The translations under genes were made by a program, and so were the position numbers. Below, one piece after another: positions 1 through 6,481 of a DNA stretch of 7,810 nt. Where the stretch lies: positions 1-7,810 of the forward strand of contig JACRDR010000326.1 in assembly GCA_016212845.1 (NCBI GenBank), written 5' to 3'. Origin of the DNA: Elusimicrobiota bacterium (GTDB lineage: Bacteria; Elusimicrobiota; Elusimicrobia; UBA1565; JACRDR01). A model generated the notes under the pieces. It worked only from the letters and a program-made list of their open reading frames with translations, made no database searches and had not been told where the DNA came from. Each line of letters opens with the position of its first letter. Positions within the stretch are counted from its first letter, which is position 1.

Positions 1-2
1 AC

Positions 3-3000
3 GTCGGCAACGCCGCGAACGCCGCCGCCCAGCGCACGTGGAACGCCGCCCGCGACATGGCCGTACCGATGCTCATCGAGGCGCTCAAGGACCCGGTCTG
101 GCTCGTGCGCTTCTACGCAGCGATGTCCCTCTACAACATGCGCTCGCCCTCGGCGGCGATCGAGCTCTCGAAGCTCGCGGTGTCCGATCCCGACGGCAGA
201 GTGCGGCAGGCCGCCTTCCTCGCGCTCGGCAACACGCCGAGCTACGCGGCCGACCAGCTCTTGGCCCAGGCCGCGCAGGAAATACGCGCCGACCGCGCCG
301 ACGTCGCGATCTACGCCGCCTACGCCCTGGCCCGCCACGGCGACTCCAAGTACGTCTCCCGGATCGTCCAGGAGACCAGCAGCTCCGACAAGATGATCCG
401 CTTCACCGCCGCCTGGCTCCTCGGCGAGCTCGGCGGCAAGGCGGGCACGGCCGGCGCCGACGCGCTCGCCTACCGCGTCCGCGATCTCAAGGAGCGCGGC
501 AACATTCGCCATCTTTCCAGCGCGGCGCTGGGCGAGGTCGCGAACTCGGACCCGACCGCGATCTCCAACGAGGCGATCGTCGCCCTCCTCGACTCCTCCG
601 GCGCGCAGGACATGGCGCTCACCCGCACGATCTCGAAGTTTTTCTCCGCCGTCTCCCGCAAGCGCACGCTCGTCGAGCGCATGCGCGCCGAGCCGCTGAA
701 GCCGCGCGTGATGGACTTCATCCTCGCCAACAAAGCCTGGGTCGGCCGCCCGGGCGCGCTCGGCGAGATGGTCACGCTCCTGGCCCGCATCGCCAACGTG
801 CCCCTGGACGTGCCGAGCCCCGCGCCCGACCCGATGGGCACCGGCGTGCCCGGCGTCGACCCGAACATCGGGCCGGTGCATTTGATCGTCGAGGCGCCGA
901 AGAGCCTGCGCATCCAGAAGTTCGAGGACCTGCGCGGCCTGCCGGCGAAGGCGGTCTCGGAAGCGGCCGTCGGCCACGGCCTCGACCCGCAGACGCTGGA
1001 ACGCCACGAGGCCCAGGTCCAGGCCGCGATGCCGCTGTCGCAGAGCTTCTGGATCAACGTGCCGGAGTCGAAGATCGCCGCCTTCACCGCCGACTTCGAG
1101 GCCAAAGGCTATAAAGTCCACCGCGCTCAGCCGAAGTACCGCATGATCCACGACACCGCCAAGCTTTCCGGCGCGACGGAGATGCGCGAAAAGCTCGGCC
1201 TCACCGGCAAGGGCGTGCTGGTGGTCTATCTCGACGAAGGCGGCGACCTGTCGCACCCCGGGTTAGCCAAGGACCGCATCGGCCCGGTGCGCAACTTCTC
1301 CGGCGAAGGCTCCGCCGACGACGTCACTCAGGAGAGCATCGGCCACGGCACGCACGGCATGGGCATCGTCGGCGCGACGAAGGTCGAGGGCTCGCCGTAC
1401 GAGGGCATGGCGACCGAGGCGAAGTTCGCGGTCGGCAAGGTGCTCGGCGCCAACGGCGGCTCCGACGCGATGGTCATGGCCGGCCTCGAGTGGGCGCTGA
1501 GCTTAGTCGACCCGCTCAAGACCCCGGTCGTGGTGAACATGAGCTTGGGCGGCCCCGGCGAGCCCGACTCTCCGTTGTCGAAGCTCGTGAACATGCTTCA
1601 GCTCAAGGACGTCGCGGTCGTGGCGGCGGCGGGCAACGAAGGGCCGCAGGAAGGCACGATCGGCTCGCCCGGCAACGCGGCCTTGGCGTTCCGCGTCGGC
1701 GCGGTCGACAAGAAGGGCAAGCTCACCTTCTACTCGTCGCGCGATAATCCCGGCGCCAAGCCGCTCTTCTTCTGGCTGCACTACGGCGGCGCGGTCGACT
1801 TCGACCTGCCGAACCCCTACGAGATCATCTCCACCCTCGCGACCAACCTCGCCGAGAAGCTGAAAGACGCGGCGAGCACCGTGAAGTGGCAGGACAAGGC
1901 TCTGTACCAGGCGATGTCCGGCACCTCCATGGCGACGCCGCACGTCACCGGCCAGCTGGCGCAGCTCGCCCAGCGCATGGCCGAGGTCATGCTCAAAGAC
2001 GGCGGCTCCCTGCCGCATGGCTACTGGCTCTACCTCGGGCGCCTCGTCAACAACACTCTGCAGAAGATGCCCGACCTAAAGAGCCACGAGGGCGCCGGCC
2101 TCTTCGACGCCCGCGCCGCCGCCAACGCCCTCGAAGCCGCTCTGAAGGACCCGGCCCGCGTGCGCGCCGAGTCCGAAGCGCTCGCGAAAGACGCTGAAGC
2201 GAAATTCGGCGCCGGCAAGGCGTCCCGAGGCGGCTTCTGGCTGCGGGCCGCGGGACGAGCGGTGAAGCGCCTGCTGAGCCCCACGATGACCGGCTTCACC
2301 TTCCCGTCCGGAAGACTCGCCGAGCCGGTCGAAAAGCTCCTGTCCGGCCGCGATCCTCCGAAGAGTTCGCTCAATCGCCGCGCGGAACTTCGCGCGGTGC
2401 TCGGCGACGGCCCCTCTGGTTGGGGCCCTTTTCATTTTAGGGGGGGCATGACGGCGTATAAGCCCGGCCTCGAGGGTTTTCTCCACGCGAAGCTCGGAGT
2501 CGGTCGGGAAGACTCGGCCGCCCAGCTCGACCAGTACTTCAAATATCTCGACGGACTGCTCGAAGCGCCGCAGTGGGCCCAAGAGCGGGCGGAGCTCGCG
2601 AGACTCCGCGACCTGCGTCTGCGCCCCGACCAGCTCGACGAGAGGCTCGACGCCCATCTGATCGAGTTCGTGAACCGCCTCCGGGCGGAGCTCAAGGCGA
2701 ACGATCCGTCCCAAGACGCGCGGCACGAGGGCATCTACATGGTCCTCGCGAGAGCGTTCCAGAAGGACAAGAACGTCTTCGACGCGCTCGACGACGCGGA
2801 GCTCGACCGCATCAAGGTGGACAGCCAGGCCGACACGCTCTGGCTCCTCGACGTCTTCGAGATCGGCAAGCTCAAGCGCTGGGGCGTGGCCGGCGGCTCG
2901 CCGTACGCGATCCGCGGCTACAAGGTGAAGGAAGAGCACGGCGGCGACGCGGCGTTTAAGGCCTTCGTCGCGCGCGCCCACAAAAAGGGCCTCAAGGTGA

Positions 3001-4424
3001 TGGTCGACTACATCCCGAACCACTATTCGCTCGACAGCTACCTCTTCGACGCGCACCCCGACGCCTTCATCCACATGACCCCGCCGCAGCCGACCGAAGA
3101 AGAGCGAAAAGACGCCGCCAAACTCGAAGCCTACAAGAAGCGCATCCTCTCCGAGTCGCCCCGCTCGCGCGAGGGCCTGCCGCTCTACGAGCTGCTCGAG
3201 TCCAAAACCGCCGGCTTCGTCCTCGTCCATCATCCGTTCGAAGGCAGCTACGAGGGCGGCTACATGTGGAACGACATGGCCCAGATCGACTACTCCCAGC
3301 CCTCCGCCCGGGCGTGGCAGACCGCCGAGGCCTCCCGGCTGTTCTCGGAGCTCGGCGTCGACGGCATCCGGCGCGACATGTCCTACTTCGTGACCGCCGA
3401 GCGCTTCTACCCGCACTGGCTCGGCCTTCTGAGCTTCGAGCGCGACCGCCTCGCCGTGGCCCCGTGGGCCAAGGAAGCCCTCAAGCAAATCGTCGCCGGC
3501 CTCGCCGCGCGCCGCGACGCCTTGAAGGGCGCCGAATTCCTCGCCGAGATGGACCGCGCGATCCGCGAGACGAACCCGGCCGCGCAGATCATCGACGAGG
3601 CCTACGACAACCTCACCGCGCTGAGCCGGGCGGGCTCCGGCGCGCTCTACAACAAGAACGGCCTCTACGACGCGATCGTCTCCGGCGACGCCGGACGGAT
3701 TCGCGCGACCCTGCGTGAAGTCGCCTTCGCCCAGTGGCAGCGGGGCTCGGCCGGCCTCGTGAACTTTCCGGCCAACCACGACGCCAACGAGGGGAACCCG
3801 GTCGACAAGTTCGGCTACAAAGCCGAGGCCGTCATGGCGAACACCCTCATGTTCCAGCCGACGCTCTTCTACAACGGCCTGGAGCTCATGACTGGAAGAG
3901 ATTCCATGCTCATCCGGGACGGCAGCAGCTCGGAAGACGACGGCCGCCCGTCGAGCAACCAAAAGATGATCCCCTTCGACGCCAAAGCTTGGATCGACTG
4001 GTCCAAAGGCAACCCGTCGCGCCGCGCCTTCCTGCGGCGCGTGGTCGCGGCCGGCAAGCGCAACCGCGACCTCTTCCGCGACGGCGTCATGGAATCCCTA
4101 GAGCCGACCGGCGGCGCGGGCGAAACCACCGCCTGGCTCGCCGGCAAAGGCAGCCGCGCGCTCCTCGTCGCCGCCAACTGGGGTTCCTCGCGCGACACCC
4201 GCTGGACCGATTTCAAGCTCGACGCCTCCGGCCTCTCCGCCTTGGGCGGCTTCAAACCGAAAGCCGACCGCATGTACGTGCTGCGCGACTACGCCCAAGT
4301 CGCCCCCGACGGCGGCCCCGTCGTCCTCCCCGCCCGCTCCGGCGCCGACCTCGCCCACGGCCTCTCCATCGGCCTAACCGGCGGCGGCGTCCAAATCTTC
4401 GAAATCGAAGAGCTCCCCGAATAA
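3..4424 (+). CDS. Multidomain HEAT repeat - subtilisin-like protease (S8) - GH13 alpha-amylase-type protein, 5' end missing
   Basis: The frame is open to the left edge, so the true start lies upstream; the ATG at 57 is internal or alternative. Residues here are counted from that ATG (1455 aa to the TAA). About 1-245 is a series of HEAT-like helical repeats, a likely protein-binding scaffold. About 270-362 resembles an I9-type protease propeptide. About 380-695 is an S8 serine protease: catalytic Asp393 (YLDEGG), His430 (GHGTHG), oxyanion Asn527 (AAAGNEG) and Ser624 (SGTSMATPHV) are all present. About 700-900 is a linker and helical region. About 920-1350 is a GH13 barrel: region I VDYIPNH (Asp984, Asn988, His989), region II GIRRD (Arg1105, nucleophile Asp1107), region III IIDEAYD (acid Glu1181), region IV NHD (Asp1242). 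About 1355-1455 looks like the C-terminal beta domain. Both enzymes look catalytically intact. The GSPYAI stretch at 948-953 recalls GlgE-like GH13 enzymes, but the substrate is unknown. The fusion itself is unusual. Whether the protein is exported cannot be judged without its N-terminus. Confidence 0.93.
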   Translation, partial: VGNAANAAAQRTWNAARDMAVPMLIEALKDPVWLVRFYAAMSLYNMRSPSAAIELSKLAVSDPDGRVRQAAFLALGNTPSYAADQLLAQAAQEIRADRADVAIYAAYALARHGDSKYVSRIVQETSSSDKMIRFTAAWLLGELGGKAGTAGADALAYRVRDLKERGNIRHLSSAALGEVANSDPTAISNEAIVALLDSSGAQDMALTRTISKFFSAVSRKRTLVERMRAEPLKPRVMDFILANKAWVGRPGALGEMVTLLARIANVPLDVPSPAPDPMGTGVPGVDPNIGPVHLIVEAPKSLRIQKFEDLRGLPAKAVSEAAVGHGLDPQTLERHEAQVQAAMPLSQSFWINVPESKIAAFTADFEAKGYKVHRAQPKYRMIHDTAKLSGATEMREKLGLTGKGVLVVYLDEGGDLSHPGLAKDRIGPVRNFSGEGSADDVTQESIGHGTHGMGIVGATKVEGSPYEGMATEAKFAVGKVLGANGGSDAMVMAGLEWALSLVDPLKTPVVVNMSLGGPGEPDSPLSKLVNMLQLKDVAVVAAAGNEGPQEGTIGSPGNAALAFRVGAVDKKGKLTFYSSRDNPGAKPLFFWLHYGGAVDFDLPNPYEIISTLATNLAEKLKDAASTVKWQDKALYQAMSGTSMATPHVTGQLAQLAQRMAEVMLKDGGSLPHGYWLYLGRLVNNTLQKMPDLKSHEGAGLFDARAAANALEAALKDPARVRAESEALAKDAEAKFGAGKASRGGFWLRAAGRAVKRLLSPTMTGFTFPSGRLAEPVEKLLSGRDPPKSSLNRRAELRAVLGDGPSGWGPFHFRGGMTAYKPGLEGFLHAKLGVGREDSAAQLDQYFKYLDGLLEAPQWAQERAELARLRDLRLRPDQLDERLDAHLIEFVNRLRAELKANDPSQDARHEGIYMVLARAFQKDKNVFDALDDAELDRIKVDSQADTLWLLDVFEIGKLKRWGVAGGSPYAIRGYKVKEEHGGDAAFKAFVARAHKKGLKVMVDYIPNHYSLDSYLFDAHPDAFIHMTPPQPTEEERKDAAKLEAYKKRILSESPRSREGLPLYELLESKTAGFVLVHHPFEGSYEGGYMWNDMAQIDYSQPSARAWQTAEASRLFSELGVDGIRRDMSYFVTAERFYPHWLGLLSFERDRLAVAPWAKEALKQIVAGLAARRDALKGAEFLAEMDRAIRETNPAAQIIDEAYDNLTALSRAGSGALYNKNGLYDAIVSGDAGRIRATLREVAFAQWQRGSAGLVNFPANHDANEGNPVDKFGYKAEAVMANTLMFQPTLFYNGLELMTGRDSMLIRDGSSSEDDGRPSSNQKMIPFDAKAWIDWSKGNPSRRAFLRRVVAAGKRNRDLFRDGVMESLEPTGGAGETTAWLAGKGSRALLVAANWGSSRDTRWTDFKLDASGLSALGGFKPKADRMYVLRDYAQVAPDGGPVVLPARSGADLAHGLSIGLTGGGVQIFEIEELPE
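2409..2450 (+). other. Terminator-like hairpin plus G7 tract and in-frame ATG inside the S8-GH13 gene
   Basis: GGCCCC (2409-2414) pairs with GGGGCC (2422-2427) across a 7-nt loop. It is followed by CTTTTCATTTT, the shape of a Rho-independent terminator. Then come AGGGGGGG (2439-2446) and an ATG at 2448-2450 that is in frame with the large gene. The reading frame runs through without a stop, encoding a Gly/Pro/Phe-rich stretch in the linker between protease and GH13 domains. It may be a relic of two separate genes, a site of partial termination, or chance in GC-rich DNA. The ATG is only 1 nt from the G tract, which is poor spacing for a ribosome site, so it is not called as a separate gene start. 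Confidence 0.35.
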
Positions 4425-4484
4425 CTTAAGCCTGGGGTCAGACCCCAATCTTAAGTTATCGGGATTGAAGAACTCCCCGAATAA
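4400..4484. repeat. 60-bp-offset direct duplication of the S8-GH13 gene end, with palindrome 1 between the copies
   Basis: Positions 4400-4424 recur at 4460-4484 with 21 of 25 bases identical, including the shared block ACTCCCCGAATAA / GCTCCCCGAATAA. The second copy would encode GIEELPE and a stop, against EIEELPE and the stop in the gene. A shorter upstream similarity (CCAAATCTT at 4391-4399, CCCAATCTT at 4444-4452) suggests that the right arm of the palindrome also derives from the gene end. The copies lie on either side of palindrome 1, like an old target duplication or a slippage event. Confidence 0.7.
4416..4463. repeat. REP-like palindrome 1 (core TGGGGTC-A-GACCCCA)
   Basis: The 19-nt arms 4421-4439 and 4441-4459 pair around a single central A at 4440, with two mismatches (4431 and 4432 against 4449 and 4448). 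The outer arms are AACTTAAG and CTTAAGTT. Allowing one bulged A, pairing extends to CCCG at 4416-4419 and CGGG at 4460-4463. The left arm contains the TAA stop of the S8-GH13 gene. It could act as a hairpin at the mRNA 3' end, although no T-run follows. The core type resembles REP elements associated with RAYT transposases; this is from memory of the family and not from a search. Confidence 0.75.
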
Positions 4485-4487
4485 GGC

Positions 4488-4516
4488 TTGCCCGGACGCG
4501 GGTCCGGGGCTACGCT
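4488..4516 (+). promoter_or_regulatory. Predicted sigma70-type promoter of the lytic transglycosylase gene
   Basis: A -35 TTGCCC (4488-4493) and a -10 TACGCT (4511-4516) are separated by exactly 17 nt. The expected start of transcription, about 7 nt past the -10, falls at or next to the ATG at 4524, so the mRNA may be leaderless or nearly so. The bases TCCGGGGCTAC leading into the -10 are identical to those at the promoter of the divergent-side endopeptidase gene. The -10 match is weak (3 of 6) and the call rests on spacing and the shared motif. Confidence 0.45.
4491..4508. promoter_or_regulatory. Dyad symmetry in the transglycosylase promoter spacer (possible operator)
   Basis: CCCGGAC (4491-4497) and GTCCGGG (4502-4508) form a perfect 7-bp inverted repeat around GCGG. 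It lies between, and partly over, the predicted -35 and the -10. A repressor could bind here; alternatively it is a hairpin serving transcripts arriving from the S8-GH13 gene. No T-run follows. Confidence 0.3.
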
Positions 4517-4523
4517 AAGGCCC

Positions 4524-5522
4524 ATGCGGCTCGCGGCAGCGGCCTGGCTCCTTTGTCTCGGCGTCCAGGCGCACGCCGCCGAGCTCGACGGGTTGGGGCG
4601 GCCGGTTTCTCCGGCCGCCGTCACCCAGCTCTCCTCGCTCGAAGGGTCCGTACCGCGCCGCCGCTTAAACGACGCCGAGCGCAAGCTCGTCTTGACCCTG
4701 CTGAACTCGCCGGAGCTCGACCGCGGCGCGTTCAAGGATCGCGTGAGCTTGGTCCGCTACTTCCTCGAGCAGGGCGTCGCGCTCTCGGCCGAGCCGGGCT
4801 CCGACGTGACCGACACCGATATCTGGCGGCTCGTGCGGGCGGCCCGGGCGGCGAGCTCGGCTTTTAAGATCCCGCCCGCGATCCTGCTCTGCCTCACCTT
4901 CCGCGAGTCGGGGTTCAATCCGCGCGCTTCCGCCTGGACGACCACGGCCAAGGGCCTGGGGCAGATGACGAACCCCGCGGTCACCGAGGCGGTCGAGCGC
5001 ATCACGCTCGACGGGCGGTTGCGCAACGAGACCGAGGCCTTCGCGGTCGCCCTCGGCATCCCGATGCCCAACGGCGTGCAGGGGGCGCCCGACGTCGACG
5101 CGATCACCCGCGAGCTCAAGACGATGGACGCCAACGGGGCGCCCGCCGCCCAGATCGACGCCAAGCGTAAAGAGCGCCGGGCGGCGATCGCCCGGCACAA
5201 GGACGAGCCGGGGCACATCTACAACCTCGAGACGAACTTCGGGCTGTCGTCCGCCTATCTCGCCTATCTTCGGCGCACGCGTCTGGCCGAGATCGTCGAC
5301 GAGCAGAAGGGCTGGTACACCGCGGTGGGCTCCTACAATCAGGGGATCGGCGTCGCCAACGAGTACATCTACAAGGTTTACGGCGGCGCCAAGGACTACA
5401 ACGCGCAGCCGCTGGATAAGATTTTCTCCACGGAGAGCCTCGGCCGGCTGTCGATCTCGCCCTCGCGCCGGCAGGAATTGGTGGGGGAAGTGATGTCCGT
5501 CTACCGCTGCGCCGGCCGCTGA
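4524..5522 (+). CDS. Exported lytic transglycosylase, SLT domain (GH23-like)
   Basis: The protein is 332 aa from the ATG at 4524. Lytic transglycosylases cleave the MurNAc-GlcNAc bond of peptidoglycan, forming 1,6-anhydroMurNAc. Residues 1-18 form a signal peptide (short basic start, LAAAAWLLCLGV core, AHA cleavage site), so it should act in the periplasm. The SLT domain starts near 97: FRESGFNPRA with probable catalytic Glu128, GLGQMT at 144-149 (the GLMQ motif), NLETNFGLSSAYLAYL at 234-249, and SYNQG at 270-274 (AYNAG-like). About 65-70 charged residues (160-230) are inserted between the GLGQ motif and the NxxxNF helix, longer than in typical family members. A frame extension to TTG 4488 was rejected because it would place residues before the signal peptide and overlap the promoter. 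AAGG at 4517-4520 sits 3 nt before the ATG. The gene converges on the MepA-type gene with a 54-bp gap. Confidence 0.9.
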   Translation: MRLAAAAWLLCLGVQAHAAELDGLGRPVSPAAVTQLSSLEGSVPRRRLNDAERKLVLTLLNSPELDRGAFKDRVSLVRYFLEQGVALSAEPGSDVTDTDIWRLVRAARAASSAFKIPPAILLCLTFRESGFNPRASAWTTTAKGLGQMTNPAVTEAVERITLDGRLRNETEAFAVALGIPMPNGVQGAPDVDAITRELKTMDANGAPAAQIDAKRKERRAAIARHKDEPGHIYNLETNFGLSSAYLAYLRRTRLAEIVDEQKGWYTAVGSYNQGIGVANEYIYKVYGGAKDYNAQPLDKIFSTESLGRLSISPSRRQELVGEVMSVYRCAGR

Positions 5523-5537
5523 GCCCAGCCGTGGCCT

Positions 5538-5558
5538 AACCCGAACGCAACCCGAACG
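5538..5558. repeat. Short tandem repeat AACCCGAACG x2
   Basis: AACCCGAACG occurs at 5538-5547 and again at 5549-5558, an 11-nt period. It directly abuts and overlaps the left arm of palindrome 2. CTAAC at 5536-5540 is complementary to GTTAG at 5576-5580, so the tandem repeat may have grown inside an originally longer left arm. Confidence 0.55.
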
Positions 5559-5578
5559 AGGGGACTGTCCCCGTCGTT
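5555..5578. repeat. REP-like palindrome 2 (core GGGGAC-T-GTCCCC) between convergent genes
   Basis: GGGGAC (5560-5565) and GTCCCC (5567-5572) pair around a single T at 5566. AACGA (5555-5559) and TCGTT (5574-5578) extend the stem with one bulged G at 5573. The right arm overlaps the stop codon of the minus-strand endopeptidase gene (5577-5579). Placed between two convergent genes 54 bp apart, it could serve as a two-way 3' hairpin, though T-runs are absent. Confidence 0.65.
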
Positions 5579-6410
5579 AGTCTTTGCAGCCGAGGGCGGA
5601 TTCGCGGGCGGTGCAGGCGATGCGGACGTGGAAGTGGTCGTTGTGAAGGCCGTCGCTCTCCTTGCTCGGCAGGAGCGCCAGCGTCGCCGCCCGCAGGACC
5701 TTCCGGTCTTCCTCGAAGCGCCGCGCGTGCGCCAGCAGGATTTCCCGCAGCGGCTTCCACACGAAAATGCGGACGCCCGGGCGGCCGATGCGCTCATCGG
5801 CCAGTAGGGTCCTCACCAGGCGCCAATTGCGAGCGACGTCGAAGCGGATCTGCTGCCCCATGTAGCGCGCGCGGCCGTGCGCGTCGAAGTGCACGAACTC
5901 CTCGGTTAGGACCGGAGTTCCGCGCTTGTTCGTCCAAAAGAACAGGAGATCGGCGTCCCGACCGCTCCGATGCGACAGGTGGAGGGCCACCCGGCCCCCG
6001 TTGGGACCCGAGATGTCGCCCACCGCCAGCGGCTGCATCGCGGAGTCGGCGTTCTTCAGCGCCGCGGCGGTGTGGATCAGGCCGCCGATGAGCTCGTCGG
6101 TCCCGTAATGCGTGTTGCGCTCGGGGCGGATCGTCCAAAAGCCGAGGCCTTCCAAAGGAAGCGACGCGGGGTTGAGCAGGGCGGCGTCCTTGCGATAGGG
6201 CCGGCCCATCGACAGGCTCGGGCCTTTGTCGACCAGCGTCTTGAGCTGGGCTTCCATGATCTCGACGGGGGAGAGCTTCCTCGGGAGATCGCGGCGGGGC
6301 GGGCGCGGGCGGATGAGAATCATGCTCGCGGGCGCCGCGGTGACTTGGATGGCGGGGAGCTGGAGAGCCACCCCGACCGCGACCGCGAGAACCTTGCTCG
6401 ATCTAGTCAT
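5577..6410 (-). CDS. mepA: Exported penicillin-insensitive murein endopeptidase, MepA-like (peptidase family M74)
   Basis: The protein is 277 aa, close to Escherichia coli MepA, a zinc enzyme that cuts D-alanyl-meso-diaminopimelate cross-links in peptidoglycan. Residues 1-25 form a signal peptide (MTRSSK start, hydrophobic core, VTA cleavage site). The M74 motifs are intact: HLSHRSGRDAD gives His144, His147 and Asp154, and HNDHFHVRIAC gives His256, His259 and His261, with spacings (3, 7, 3, 2) as I recall for MepA. Flanking features also agree: VGDISGPNGGR before the first motif, RIFVWKPL in the middle, and a closing SALGCKD like the MepA SxxCxD. The ATG at 6410 was chosen over the upstream in-frame start at 6506 because it begins at the signal peptide, has AAGG 3 nt before it, and avoids the promoter and palindrome 3. 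It should work in the periplasm alongside the neighbouring transglycosylase. Confidence 0.92.
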   Translation of the reverse strand: MTRSSKVLAVAVGVALQLPAIQVTAAPASMILIRPRPPRRDLPRKLSPVEIMEAQLKTLVDKGPSLSMGRPYRKDAALLNPASLPLEGLGFWTIRPERNTHYGTDELIGGLIHTAAALKNADSAMQPLAVGDISGPNGGRVALHLSHRSGRDADLLFFWTNKRGTPVLTEEFVHFDAHGRARYMGQQIRFDVARNWRLVRTLLADERIGRPGVRIFVWKPLREILLAHARRFEEDRKVLRAATLALLPSKESDGLHNDHFHVRIACTARESALGCKD

Positions 6411-6425
6411 CGCCTTGCCGTTGGC

Positions 6426-6454
6426 AATGTAGCCCCGGAGTTCGGCAAGTTCAA
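6426..6454 (-). promoter_or_regulatory. Predicted sigma70-type promoter of the MepA-like gene
   Basis: Read on the minus strand, a -35 TTGAAC (6454-6449) and a -10 TACATT (6431-6426) are 17 nt apart, each matching 4 of 6 consensus bases. The expected start near 6419 would leave a leader of about 9 nt that still contains the AAGG ribosome site. The 11-mer TCCGGGGCTAC covering the spacer end and -10 start is identical to that in the transglycosylase promoter. Confidence 0.6.
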
Positions 6455-6481
6455 TGTGGCGGGAGTCAGCTTGGGTCAGGG

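Noticed and set aside
38..1114. A 358-aa plus-strand frame overlapping the HEAT region
   Set aside because: It is Arg/Pro/Gly-rich with no recognisable domain, while the overlapping frame encodes regular HEAT-like helices.
2076..3962. A 628-aa open frame on the minus strand inside the GH13 region
   Set aside because: It lies opposite the GH13 coding region, whose catalytic motifs are intact. Its composition (Arg/Val/Glu/Gly-rich with no motif) is that of a GC-rich shadow frame.
2448..4424. Calling the GH13 part as a separate gene starting at the ATG at 2448
   Set aside because: The frame is continuous with the protease, and the G tract is too close to the ATG for a normal ribosome site. The hairpin would lie within the upstream coding region. 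It is kept as a finding, not a gene.
4425..4484. A tiny coding extension in the duplicated gene end (GIEELPE then stop)
   Set aside because: It has no start or ribosome site and an in-frame stop at 4452. It is a duplicated fragment, not a gene.
4488..4523. TTG start 12 codons before the transglycosylase ATG
   Set aside because: It would bury the signal peptide and coincides with the predicted -35 box.
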